Below are positions 20,842 to 33,530 of a stretch of 64,000 bases of DNA, piece by piece. This DNA comes from Hemileia vastatrix. Its lineage: Eukaryota > Basidiomycota > Pucciniomycetes > Pucciniales > Zaghouaniaceae. A program made the translations under genes and the position numbers. The stretch is from the NCBI GenBank assembly GCA_030280995.1, contig JASXTE010000008.1:17199212-17263211 (forward strand), given 5' to 3'. Each line of letters starts with the position of its first letter. Position 1 is the stretch's first letter. The notes under the pieces were generated by a model. The model was not told the origin of the DNA. It did no database searches and worked only from the letters and a program-made list of their open reading frames with translations.

Positions 20842-22741
20842 TTTATTGAACTCCGTTGAGCCACAAATCTATGCCTGAATTATGCACACATCATCACCAT
20901 GTAGGAAATTTTTTGGCCTTACATTTAGTCAGAGATTTGTCACAAATTGAGCTCAAGATGAACCTACATTGATCACCGTTTGATCTTGCAAAATCCTATT
21001 TTGATCATGAGTTGAACTCCCTTTGATCTCATTTTGATCTAACATAAGCTTTTGCATTCCAATATGTCAACTATTCACTTTCAAAAAGATTCATAATGAA
21101 TTTCACATGGAATATTAGAACCGAAACCAGTAATTTTGAGTAAATGGCTCATCAAAATGATTAATCTACAATAAAATACCATCAAAATTCAATCTGATTA
21201 CTGAAAACTTTTGGTAAAATGACTAATAGATATTTAAATTGGAAAATAATATTCCATTTCTCAATTTCAAATTCAAAATATAAATCCTCATTTCAAATGT
21301 GAATTTTGTAGATTCCTTGCCTTTCTATATTATGAGTAATATTTTAGGTATTGTACGCCTTTGTAAATATGATGTTGTGCTGCTAGAAATTATCTCTGTT
21401 TCAATTCGACTTTATTGAAGCTTGATTCCAGAATGATACATATTTTATAACTATTTTGAGAAAAAAGTCACTAGTAATGAATTTAGCCTTTTATCTGTCC
21501 TTTATTAAAACTCACTTAATCCTACTTAAATCCACATTGACCCACAAAAACCTTATTCGGGATATTTTTTAGCCCAGGATGATTCAAGATTGGAGCAAAA
21601 TATTATTTTACATATCCAATATGCCTATTGATTAAATTTCTTCAAGCTTACTTAAAATTCACATTAACATTAACTTTCACAGAAAATATTTAACACAAAT
21701 CTTGAGAATATAGTATTTAAAATCAAAATAAATATAATATAATATGCTTAAAACAAAATTTTTTTTCTGGATTAATTGAAAAAAAAAAATTTTCATTTGT
21801 GAAAATAGAAAAAATACTATCCATCCTGAATTTAGAATTCATTTTTAAAAATTTAATGCCCCCTCACTTTCAAGTTTATCATGTATTTCAAAAATTATAT
21901 TTTTGATAACTTTGTGAATAGTACACCTTAGATATAAACTTGGGGATATCAAAAACTAAAACATCAGCAAATTGAAATGTTTTTTATTGTTATGAATGGA
22001 AATAATGATTGAAAAACACCATTAGAGCAAGTTTTATTTTGAATAATAGGCATACTTTCTCATGTAAATTTCAATAAAAATAATTTTTATTCTTACATAA
22101 GTTGAAAAGGATACATTTGAGCTCAAAAAGAATTAAAATTGACAAAATAAGACTTCTATAATTCATATTCAAAAATGAAATCACCCTTCATTATCTACCT
22201 GTAAACTATTTTAAATTAAATAATTTCAAAGCCAGTATATACTGATGTTATTTTTTCTTCTAAAAAATTTATTATATAGATTAATAGTCATAAACAGTTG
22301 ACATAGATGTTAACTTTATATAAGCAATCTTTAATGCATAAAATGATAGAACTATCTTTTATGTAAAAAGTGATGAAGGAAAAAAATATTATTAAATTTT
22401 TGATGCACTATCAATAAAATTGAAGATAGAGCATATCAAAAGTTTAAACTTAATTTCAATTTTGATATCATCATTTTATTTTATTTTACTTGAGTAGAAA
22501 ACAGATTTTAAATCTCAATATAATTTTAAATCCCATTAGTTTGTAGATTTCAACATTTGAAACAATGAAATAAATATTTATGAAAGAATTTTACAATATT
22601 TGCCCTTCTAAAAACTCATAAATCCAACTTCAAATCTTCTAACCTTCACAAGTAACCACAATGCATTCTGAAAATACTCTATATTTAAATAATTAAAGGT
22701 AAATAAAATTATGTTTTTATTCTTTATTTCAATTTTTGATA

Positions 22742-22777
<36 letters not shown>

Positions 22778-25700
22778 GATTAAAAAGTCTAAGAGGGAAC
22801 TTAATAGTGGTTTTGACATTAGATATATAGATTCAAGTTTCAAAAAATTTGTTTGGAATAAATTACAAAGACAAAAAGGATATATTTTGATGAAAGAATA
22901 CTGATTTAGGTTCTCTTAAAATTTTATTAAAAAATTTTAAGAATATCAATCCATGGTTATCATTCTTTATGATATTATCATAGAATTTTTTCCTTTTTTA
23001 ATAAAATGATTTTCTATTGTGTGGTATGTAGGTTAAGATAATTTTAAAAGATTTATTGAAGATATATATACCAGACACAGTATAATCTGTAGATTTATAA
23101 TTATAACTTACTTTTCTGATGTTTTACATCATTGATAAGTAGCTCATGCATTACACAAGTAAATAATTATAGTCTCTTGAAATAAGTCCTTGTGCATTTC
23201 AAATTTTTTGTTATTCTCAAAATCATTACTCAAATAAACTAAAAATTTCTTCAAATATTGATTGAAAGAAGGAGTTTCAAAATCTTATTTTGTAGTTATA
23301 AAATTTTGAGTTAATTTTCATATTATCAAGTATAATGAACATTTGTAAATTTTAACTTGAAAACTAGTGATCATAGCAAAGTAATACTGGAAGAATCAGA
23401 TAAAAAGGGTGGAATAAAGTCATAGCACAACAGGAAATGATACAAAATTGTTGATTTTTGGCTCACAAAATTCAACATATTTTTGACATATTTTGCCACC
23501 TTTAGATAATGTTTAGTGGATTTTAACATTATTGTAACAAGCAAACTTAACAATGTTTTTGATTTTTTAAACAAAAATAAATATTGTTAGATAATTTTTT
23601 TTAAAAATATGACTTATTTTTATGCTTTATCTACAATAGTTAGTAGTTTTTTTGCATAAATTACTTGTTTTGATATTCTATTTTTGAATTTTTTAAGAGA
23701 GTTCATTGCATTAAAGTTTTATATAAATTTTTCATTAAAGCATCATATTTTAAATCTAGAGATTTGGTTTTGAAATAATATATATTTTCATGTTAATTGA
23801 CTCATTATTTTTGGATTGATAAATTATATTAAAATTGGGATTGCTTATTTCTAGTGAGTGTACATCATAGTTGGTTTTCAAATCAAAGATTAATAAATAG
23901 TGAAATTTTGTAAAATTCTAAATATCTTTTAAACCTTTTTGATTTAAATAATGTTTAATGTTATGTAATCATTCTATAAGTAGAACACAGTTAAAATCTA
24001 ATAATGGTACATTGCTTTCAATTTCTAATACTAAAATTCTATTCAACTTGAAACAATGCAAACTAAAGCTTGGTATCTCATAAGAAACTCACAATTTTCA
24101 AAAATCATATTTCCAACTTTTTAAACATGATACACATTAAAATATATTTTTAGAATAATTTCCTAATTAGTTTCAAATACTAGAAAATAATGACCTCAAT
24201 TTATTTTAATACTTAAACCATTCGGATGAGTGAATTTCACAATCCTCTAAGTAACATATGGTTACCATTTATACACATATGCATGATTTCTCCTTTTGTT
24301 TAATTTTAGCTGAATCTAAAAAGGAAAATCACATGTTGAATATCATCTATAGATAAACTTCTTATATTAGAAGCTAATATTTCATATGAGAAATTTGTTA
24401 TTGAGTTTGGGAAAGATTAATAAGTGTTGGGAATTATAATTGAGCCATTTATTCAAGTAAATAAAAAAGGATGACCTTCAAAATACTTCATATATATACA
24501 AATATATATATATATAGTAAAAATTAATTATATAGTAGCATTTAACCATAGTTTTATACTAATGTAATATAAAAAAAGGGATTGAACTAAACATTTCAGT
24601 AAAGAAAATAAAAATAAGATAAGTTAATATTCTTGTTTATATTTTCATATTTTTGAAATGGCTTACTTAAGGGAGAAAATTATTTGGTTTTAGAGTACAA
24701 GAATTTCTAGATAAAAATCTTCACAATATAGTTTGACCCTCTCAAAAAGAAAATTCTAAAACTTTTACTATCAAATTTTATATATTTGTTAAGTAATAGA
24801 AAATTGAGTGGTGTCTTTGACAATGAAGCTTTAGAAAATGAAATAAATGATTTAGCTTTATAATATAATTTTTGAAACAATAAATCATTCAAAAAAAATT
24901 ATATATCTTAAAATCAAGATAACAGTATTAATTAAGCAACTCTAGCAACTTTGGAAAGAAAACAAGAAAAAAATATTTATTAAAATGCATAATTTATTTT
25001 TAGAATTTAAGGAAACTTAATAGCTCTACCTGTAAACTAGCCTTAAAGCGGGTTTAGATTTAACATGTGGAAATTCATACATAGTACCCTTCCATCATTA
25101 GAGCAGATAAAAATTTATGTAGTTTTATTTTATTAATTTATAATAGTATTTTTTTTTTGGCTTTTTCATTAGTATAACTATATATTTTTTAACTTTTTTG
25201 TTTTTCATAACACAAGTTCAAAGCTGCCCATCACTACTTCAAGATGAAACTCCATATAATGTAATAAATGAATGATATATTATAATGAATTTTACTAGAG
25301 ACTTTTCAAAAATGGTGATTAAGAATACTTATTATAATTTTTTTAAATTTTTATTATTATTCTATCTCTTGAAAGGAGATGGCCATATCTCAATTTAATT
25401 AGTTTTTCCTCAGAAAAATTTATTCTTGATCTAAATAAAATTGCATCACTAATAACTAGATGTTATTATACAATTTTACCAATTTTTTTATCTGAACATA
25501 GTTGAAAGTATGTATAAATTAAAGTGTTTCCACATAGCCTTACTATTATCCCACCATAATTTTCACATTTAGATTTCATTATAACTGTAAAACAAGTTTT
25601 TCAATAATTTTAATAATACCTTAATATTTAATAATTTAGTTACATAGTAGATTTTTTATCCTTTTTTTTATATGAGGCTTATTATATAAACACCACTTTT

Positions 25701-26665
25701 AGATTTTTTCCATTTTAAAGTCTGATAATTTAAATTTCCATTTAACTACCCAAATTATATCAAAAAAAAATTCAAAAGTATATTTTTTTAATGTACTCTT
25801 TTTGATAAACTTATCATTTCTTATAGGTTGTTCTTCAAATATTTATTGTAATTAATTACCCACTCATTTATTGTCTGTTATTGTTGTTAATTACATACAG
25901 ACAAAATAAGGATACTCTCATATTATATTGGAGTTTTAAATTAAAAATTAAATACTAGTGGCTGGTATTAAATATGAAGTTGTTATAACTAAGTTGAACA
26001 ATAATTAATGATTAAATGGCATTATATATTACAAATTTTATTGAATGTATATAAAAATAACACTCAAGAAATATATATAAGATATACATATAACCATTGT
26101 ATATCAAAAATGAAGTACTTATCAACATGGTCTTTTTTAATGATTTTCAAATTTACTTAAAGAGACATTAATATTACCAATTCAAATTTTATATCAAATA
26201 TATCAATATTATTATTTCAATTTTAATTATTTTACAAAAAATTTGAGTTACAAAGTAATTAAATTCTTTATTTAATGAATGTTTTTGAAAAACATTTACA
26301 AAAATAGAAATAACCCCTCACAAAAAAAATATAATTTTTTTTACTTACAATTTGCACCATATTTCTACCCTTAAAATATTGGTATTCTTCTAAAAAAAAT
26401 ATTTTTTAAATAAATTTAAAATTTTTTCCATTATTCAATTACAAAATGTCAAATTTATAATTATTTTTATCTTACTAAAAAATTTAGTTGAAAATTTAAT
26501 TTTATATTTCCAAAAAATCGACTTAAAAGTCAAAAATTAAAAAAACAAAATTATAAATATAATTATGAGAAAGAGGTAAATTAAATTTATAATATTCATA
26601 TAAAAAAATTTCATATATTTCATGGTGTTTGAATTTTAAATTTAATGTATTAAAAAATAATTATT
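20842..26665. other. AT-rich cargo region without recognisable genes
   Basis: There are only short open frames on both strands and no motif was recognised. Base composition is close to 75-80% A+T. A (TA)n microsatellite lies at 22746-22774. This may be decayed older insertions within the CACTA element. Confidence 0.55.
22746..22774 (+). repeat. (TA)n microsatellite
   Basis: An uninterrupted TATATA run of about 29 bp. Confidence 0.9.
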
Positions 26666-26670
26666 AAATA

Positions 26671-27319
26671 ACCAAGCCAAATGAAATCGGCTTGGGTTTT
26701 TGGTATCACTAGCACTTATTTTTTTTCTTGTACTCACATTTTAATTATTTTTTTCTAGCTTTCTCATTTTTTTTTATGATTTTTAATGTTTTTAAGACTG
26801 AAGTTGCTTTCAAACAACTTCAGTCTAACTTTTCTTTCACTTTCCCACCAGTTTGCACCTGGTAGGAAAAGTCGCTTCCATTTTAGAGACCAAAGTCCCT
26901 TGCAGGGACTTTAGTTTCTCTGTGTGCATTGCACAGCCAGAAAAAAACTGGCTGTGCAATGCAACGCTCATCGCTGCTGCAAGTAATGCGCGTTGCATGA
27001 AACGGGCATTTCTGCTGCATGCAGCATGCATTGCATGTGCTGCCCATATCTCATGCAGATGACTTGATATCAGCTGCATGAGATATGGAAGCAATTGTGC
27101 AATGTGCGTTACTTGCAGCAGCAACGCGTGTTGCACACAGCTTTGGCCACCTCCCAGCCTAGTAAATTGGCTGGGAGGGTGGCAAATGTTACAGCAAGCA
27201 ATCAAAGTCGCTAAAAGCGACTTTGATTGCCTGAAAGAGGCACTTCCAGCCAGGAGAAACCTGGCTGGAAGTACTAAATTGCAATGTAAGGGACCCAAGC
27301 CAATTTCAAAGGCTTGGGT
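26671..27319. repeat. Cluster of about nine perfect hairpins in a GC-rich island
   Basis: Consecutive perfect inverted repeats with short loops. CCAAGCC/GGCTTGG (26672-26695). ACTGAAGTTG/CAACTTCAGT (about 26796-26823). AAAGTCCC/GGGACTTT (about 26891-26910). GCATTGCACAGCCAG/CTGGCTGTGCAATGC (about 26926-26962). CCATATCTCATGCAG/CTGCATGAGATATGG (about 27043-27088). CTCCCAGCC/GGCTGGGAG (27151-27159 with 27169-27177). GCAATCAAAGTCGCT/AGCGACTTTGATTGC (about 27198-27230). ACTTCCAGCCAGG/CCTGGCTGGAAGT (about 27241-27273). GACCCAAGCC/GGCTTGGGTC (about 27290-27319). A larger arm, GCTGCTGCAAGTAA against TTACTTGCAGCAGC, encloses the central ones. Open frames here arise from the symmetry. The cluster lies about 1.1 kb upstream of the TET/JBP gene. 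Confidence 0.85.
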
Positions 27320-27485
27320 CATAAATTAAGCTTTCCAAAAAGCAGACAGTATAAATCTGGCTGCATTAAAAAGTAAATTATCTAATTAAAATACATAAAT
27401 AAATAAAAATTTGTTCAAAAAGATATACAGTGCTCTGCAGCCGGATATAAACGGCCTTCCATTGATACACATAGAAACAAAATCA

Positions 27486-27506
27486 AATGTTGCTTTCAGC
27501 AACATT
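27486..27506. repeat. Hairpin with stem AATGTTGCT/AGCAACATT
   Basis: A perfect 9-bp stem with a 3-base loop. The stem is identical to the second hairpin of the minisatellite at 10340-11370 in the other TET-bearing element. Confidence 0.75.
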
Positions 27507-27509
27507 GGC

Positions 27510-28396
27510 CATGTTTTGATATTTTGAGCCAAGTAAGATCAGGAAAAAGGCCAAGGCATAAAAATTGCACAATTAAAAATCTACCAATTTAATATGGTGG
27601 GGAGGTTCATATTTTAGAAATAGGTGGTGCACATTATAGTTCCCTTTAAAAAAATTCGAAAATGAATTAATTTTGACGCAATGTAAATTTAAATGTGATG
27701 AGTGTATGTTTTTTAGCTACGTGAAACATGGTAGCTAGAATTATGTGGCGTCAATTTTTTTTAGATGTGAAATTTAGCATTCCACAAACGTTCATCTGTA
27801 CAACATTCAGCCAAGTAAATTCTAGCTGGAATTAGTATATGCATAGGAAAAAATGATCATGCTGTGTACAGTGCCTTGGCAACATTATTCTTGGAATTTA
27901 GATGAAGTTTATCATATGGCTTGGAGAGCTGCATTTTTTTGAAAATGAGATCAGTGAAAATTCATGATATCTACATCTGTTTGCCACCCAATTTATTTTA
28001 CCTTTCTCTTTCTCACTTACCTTTTTCAAAAACTATCAATCATACTTTTGCTTTATCATTTTGAATTATTGGTACTATTTTCTTGACCTTATCTGATTAC
28101 CGGTAAGCAAATTTTTTTTCTATTGCATTTCATATCATTTTGGTTTGTTACACTTTTGACAAGTTAATCTAATGATTCTAATTCTGAATTTTTTTTTATG
28201 GTATCTTTTACTGTACCCTTTCGATTCATTATAAAAAAATTCTTTTTCAGTTAACTTAAAGTTTTTTTATTTGTTTGTCAATTTACTTTTCGTTATTCCT
28301 TATCAAAAATGTTCAATTTATTTATTTAACCATTTATTTTTTAAAACAGTAATTATAAAATAAACTTTATAATTAATTTTGATCAATCAGCTACAA
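27510..28396. other. 5' flank of TET/JBP copy 2
   Basis: No coding frame. It probably contains the promoter of the plus-strand gene at 28397. A pyrimidine-rich stretch at 27990-28080 precedes the start, but no clear TATA box could be assigned. Confidence 0.4.
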
Positions 28397-30307
28397 ATGG
28401 AAGAAGATTTTATAGACACGTAAGTTCATGTTTTGCTTATCATTTTTCTATATTTCTTTAATACTTTCTCAACCATTATATTATTAATATGAAAAGTAAA
28501 ACATCATCTCATACTTGCTGAAAGCATACAGGATAATGTTTTGCTTTTCATAATAATAATTAGATTGTTTGTACTTTAACTTTAATTTATTGATTTTTAA
28601 GTTGTTTCAAAGTCTCGTACTTGCTGAAAGCATACAGGACAATGCTACAATTTAAAAATTAATAATTTATTGAAGTATAACTTTCTAAGTCAATATATTG
28701 GTCAGAGCAAGATTTTTCATTTTATATGTGTGGATATGATAATTCTGTAAATTTTTTAATATTACTACTGTATTAGAGTTATACTTTCATTATATTATTA
28801 ATATTAAGTGTAGAGCCAAATCTTGTACTTGATGAATGCATACAAGATAAAGCTATACTCTTTATATGTATAATTTAATAAAGTATACCTTTGAAACACT
28901 TTCTTAATATTTTAAATAAAGAAAAAGTATATAAATTTACTAATATGTAGATATGCTAACTTTTGTATTTCTAATATTTAAGATATGATAAAGTTAAAGG
29001 TATCATTGACTGATAATTGAAATTCTGTTACTATTTTATAATTTTATAATTTTTTTCTATTTTAAATCAAAATTGAATTCTCTTAGGATTGAACCATCAA
29101 TGAGTAACAATTTGAAAAAAAAACGGCCAGGGAAGAACTCTAAAAATAGGTGGGCGAAAGACATTGCTACTGGAATGAAACTTGTAAATGCTCTTGGAAT
29201 GGATACAAATGGGAAGAAGCCACATTTCTATGCACAATCTTATGCAAATAATATGACAGATTGCAATAATTATTACAATTTTTTTCCTGGTTGTAGTATT
29301 TATAAACCAAAAGGTGTCTTAATACCTAATGTTCTTGTGCAGACTTTTGAAATTCATGAGCTCAAAGAACTAGATATGTTAGAAGCTACGGTGCAATGCA
29401 CTAAGGATCTTTCTTACTGCGAACATGAAATTACAAATAATGGTTATCATCAAAGAGCTGGTGGTTTTGGAAAAATAATTAATGGTGGCTTTATTTTAGA
29501 TAGGAAGAAATATTTATATATTCGTAAGTATCACTTTTTTTAAATTAAATACTGAATTTTTGAATGCTTTTACTTGCAGATGAATACACTGATAAGATTG
29601 TACGCACAGATGAATATAAAAAACGAATGAAGAGGATTGCAATGTACTTTGAATATTTTTTTAAAAAAATATGATATGTAAAGTACAACGAGGCAACTAA
29701 TCTTTGTGCAAAAGTTGGTATTCCTGGATTTTCAAAAGGTTATAGTGAAGAAGAGGGTGTACCGTTTGCTAGTAATTTAACTTGGAAATCTGGAGCAAAT
29801 GGTAATGGGTTCTCCAATGAGGTTCATCCTGATAAGGATGCAAGTGAGTATACTTTAGGAATATTTTTTCCTAAAGATACAGAAAACAATACCATTCATA
29901 TGAAGTACAATAAGACCCAACCACGACAAACAGGTGGAGAACTTATGTTTCCCAAAATTCGAAGTAAAATTAACTTTGAAGCAACTAATGGAATAACAGT
30001 GACGTTATGGCCTGCCAATCAACTGAGGCATTTTACCTCAAGATGTCACAAAATTTATGGCTTCACAAGGATAGGTTCTTCTATTCAAGTCAGCACTAGA
30101 ATTTTTCATGCTATAGAAAAGCTTAATGTTTTCGATATTAATATTTCAGAGTACTTGGAAATTAAAGAAGAAAAAGATAGGTATAAATATTTGATTAGTT
30201 CTTTGAGAGTTTTTTTGAAAAGAGATGACTTAATAGAGGAAGAAATAAATTCAGCAAATTATTATTTATCTAATGTTAAGACAAATCTAAAAAATTTTGA
30301 TAATTAA
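28397..30307 (+). pseudogene. TET/JBP-like 2OG-Fe(II) dioxygenase, copy 2 (one in-frame TGA)
   Basis: Three exons: 28397-28419 (23 nt, ATG GAA GAA..., donor GTAAGT), 29087-29523 and 29580-30307; 1188 nt in phase, 395 codons plus stop. The middle exon has a basic start (LKKKRPGKNSKNRW) and RAGGFGKIINGG, aligned with copy 1. The last exon holds the oxygenase core: LTWKSGANGNGFSNEVHPDKD (HxD, His near residue 236), TGGELMFPK, LWPANQLRHFTS (distal His near 304), and FTRIGSSIQVST (Arg near 317). These are the TET/JBP Fe(II) and 2-oxoglutarate ligands in family order. The only lesion seen is TGA at 29672-29674, where CGA would fit, before the catalytic core. The first intron is 667 bp, long for this window, and contains three repeated motifs. 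The likely role is DNA base oxidation; this is family inference. Confidence 0.75.
28510..28855 (+). repeat. Three-copy motif in intron 1 of TET/JBP copy 2
   Basis: ACTTGCTGAAAGCATACAGG occurs near 28513 and 28620, with a diverged third copy (ACTTGATGAATGCATACAAG) near 28827. All are followed by A-rich AATG/AAGC text. Its role is unknown. It may be a small tandem duplication that lengthened the intron. Confidence 0.6.
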
Positions 30308-31104
30308 ATATTAAAAATTTATATCATATTTATACAACTTAATGTGAAATTAAACATGATAAATACTGGGAGTAGCTGTAACATTTTCAGTTGTGATGAT
30401 TAAAGTATTATCTATTTTTTTTATTTGTGAAATAGAATAATTTTTTTTCATAATATTATAAGAAAATTTGATTTACTTTTGAGGAAATATATAAGTTGTG
30501 AAATCTTTAAATGTCATTTTTATTAATTTGGTAAAAAAGGTTCTAAAATACAAAAACTATAATTAAGAATTTGAAATATATTAGCCATAAAAATGTGCTT
30601 TTAATGCTACCAAATTAACTGTATAGTATTTTAGGTCAAACAAGCTTATTAATAAAAAAAATAATAATAAAGAGTTGATGAAAGAATTTTGAATCAAAAA
30701 TAGATTAAATTGTATTTTTTTAAGAATACACACATTTAATTATTTAAGTTGTTCTACTTCTGATTAAAAATGTTACAATCAATGAAAAATTTGTAATAAT
30801 TAATAGATTATTTAGTATTAAAGGTAAAGTAACAAAACTAGAACAGTTATCATATTTTTATATAAACAGTAAAATATTTAAGAATTTAATACAAGTATTT
30901 GAAATCATATAAGTAGATTTTAAAATCTTTTTTATTGCTGGACTTACAATAATTTTTTTTAATAATTAATTTAGAAAATCATGTCAAAGGTTTCTTAATT
31001 AATTTCAAAGATGGTCACATGTTTGACGTATTTGAAGGAAAATAACTTGAATTATAAAAGATAAATCATATACACAGAACTTTATCTATTTACATGTTGG
31101 AATA
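30308..31104. other. Spacer between TET/JBP copy 2 and the orphan gene
   Basis: The two genes converge here. AT-rich, with no recognisable feature. Confidence 0.45.
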
Positions 31105-33530
31105 TTAATTTATTGAAAGGCTATGTTTAGCAAAAAAAGGTGATACTTGCTGAATGGAGCTTAAGTGATTAAGAAAATCTGCAGAAATAGCCCTAGCAAT
31201 TCCCAGAGGACTTGGGGTATCAAATTTTAAAGGAAATGGATCACAATTACCTATAAAAGGTTTTATTAATGTTAAAATATAGTTATTTAAATTTTTCCAA
31301 ATTATTTCTTCCATAAAATGATTTTTTTTTCATGTAAATTAAGAAACTTAATTTCTGATATTAACTCCAAGCAATCAGCTGCTGAAGCCAATCTATGATC
31401 TTGAGAGCTCAGAAATAAACCACGGACACCATCAATTATATAGAATGTGAAAGATTGATATCGGTGGTGGGAGTATTCAGAATTTATCTTGTTTAGTGCA
31501 GCCTTTTGTTTCTGTCTCATTATAGTCAGTTCAGTATTTTTGTTTTTCTGACTTAATTGTTGAGCTTCGCTAGTCTTGCCACTTGATATTGTTGAAGCAC
31601 AATATTTTGATTTAAGAATGATAATTGACATAATTATATCAATGATAATATTTCTGATTTGAAGAAGAGTTGACATTGATATATCACGGGTTTGAAGTGC
31701 AGTGGGACCAACTTCTAAGCCATCAGGAATCGGACTCTTCAGATTTGAAAGGTGAGCTAGAAGCTGAAGACCATGCTCAATTGGACAATCTGAGTTAATG
31801 TTTTGATGTGATGGAAGCTGGCTGAATTCATGTGTGGTCAGATAAAGTGAAGATGATATAAAAGATACCCATGAAGAACGGCAGTGGTCACTTGGGATCA
31901 TTAATCTCATGAGCATTCGGATAAGATTGGATTCAGGATGATCTGTTTTCTTTGTTGAGAAAAGAATTTCAGTATTTAAACCATCAGGATCACATAAATC
32001 TTCCATTTTTTTGAAATCAATATTATTGAGTACCCATAGCTGTGAGCTATCAATCTCTAAAAAAATATTTGCCACAAAAGGAAAAAAAAATAATTAAAAG
32101 AACAAAGCCAAGACTAAAAGTTAAGGTTACTTACATAACTCAGTAAGTTTTGAAAGCCAATCTTCTCCACAACATTTTTCCCAATGAAAAGTAAACATTG
32201 GAATATTTAACATGGGTTCTTGGGAAGAAGTAGAAGAGCGTAATTTGAGGAGAGTAACAATTTCCAACCACGACCTGAGGACCTTTGCTGTGCTGATTCT
32301 ACCTTTACAAAAACTATGAATTTTACAGAATTCCTCCTGCAAATCAGTGTCTTTTAGAAATGAGGGTGAATAAGTTAGAGGTTTTTTTGATATCTTGATT
32401 GGAGTTGATTTCATTGGTAGAGAAGCTTTCAAAGTGGACAAAGTAGGTAATTTTAGAGGTGATGGGTATTGCTTCTTAGAAATGAAGGAATTCGGTGATG
32501 ATTGGTTTGAATCATCATCTTTATCAAACATATAGTCATGTCTTGAAGAAGCTTTTAAAGTTTGCTTGTTTTGATGAGCAAGCATAGCTTCATATTCTGA
32601 CAGTTCATCATCACTATTTTCATTGCTATTTTCATCATCTTCATCAGGGAGAGGGCATTTATGGATGGAACAGTCTACAGTAGGTGAGTTTCTGGTACAA
32701 AATATCAAAAGAAAGATAAAAAGTACAATATGTAAGCAATAAAAGAGTTATATGATAGAATTTTAAAGATAAAAGAATAACAATAAAAAAAAGGAAACAA
32801 GAATATACTCATTATCAAAGCCTTTGCTTTTTTTTTGAGATTTATTATTTGATACATCAGAAAATTCATTAGCAGAAGCCGGTTTAATACGTCAAACAAA
32901 AGAGGAGCCTTGGGGCAATTTCTTTTTCTTGGAGCGGATAACAGGTGTTTCAAGATTTTCCTTAGAAGTTGGAGCATGAGTTGAAGCTGATAGTTCATCT
33001 GTCTCATCTTCATCCCTAATGACAATGATTTCATCAGAAGGAATCATACCCTCCTCATAAGCTACAAATATATATGAAGAAAAAAAATATTAATAATCTT
33101 ATCTACTAATTTAAAAGGAGACAAAAAAAGTGAAGAAAATACATTTTTCAAGGCTTTTCACATATTGGAGTAAGTCATTACAAGGGTTAGATAAATATGA
33201 AGGAGAAGGATTATTGTTAAGGATCTTGACAAGTTCTTCTGTTTTATCTCTAGCCAATTCAAGTAAATTGCGATACTGAACTCTTGTTATTTCCTGCCTC
33301 TCATTGCTAAGTACAGGAGGGTTAGGTGCCATGCCATGTGGCAGACATGGTGCAAGCTCAAAAGCTTCAAAGCGAGTATCAATCAGAGAGTGGGATGAAA
33401 CACATTTGGGCGCTGGAAAATCAATTTTTTGAAAAAAAAAGATATAGAAAATAAGTGAAATATATAAATTAAGAAAGAGGAACATGATATACATACAAAG
33501 TGGAGGTGTAGGATTTTGAATACTAGACAT
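31105..33530 (-). pseudogene. Transposon-borne orphan gene (unknown function, decayed)
   Basis: Exons read on minus: ATG at 33528-33530, short exon to 33506; 33142-33412; about 32814-33061; 32143-32698; then to 31105. Introns use GTATGT, GTATTT, GTATAT and GTAAGT donors and keep phase. The protein has a Pro-rich start, a helical segment (NLLELARDKTEELVKILNNN), a basic/acidic low-complexity middle (RSKKKKLPQ; DEDDENSNENSDDELSEYEA), then a helical C-terminal half (LQLLAHLSNLKSPIPDGLEV; QKQKAALNKINSEY). It matches no family I recognise. Lesions: TGA at 32892-32894 (CGA fits), a TAG at the fourth splice junction, and a frameshift in an A-run near 31322. The acidic middle suggests a nuclear or chromatin-linked protein. 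It lies between the TET gene and the palindrome array. Confidence 0.5.

Noticed and set aside
26837..27329. Open frames on both strands in the GC-rich island
   Set aside because: The island is a series of hairpins. Symmetric DNA keeps both strands open, and the predicted peptides have no domain.
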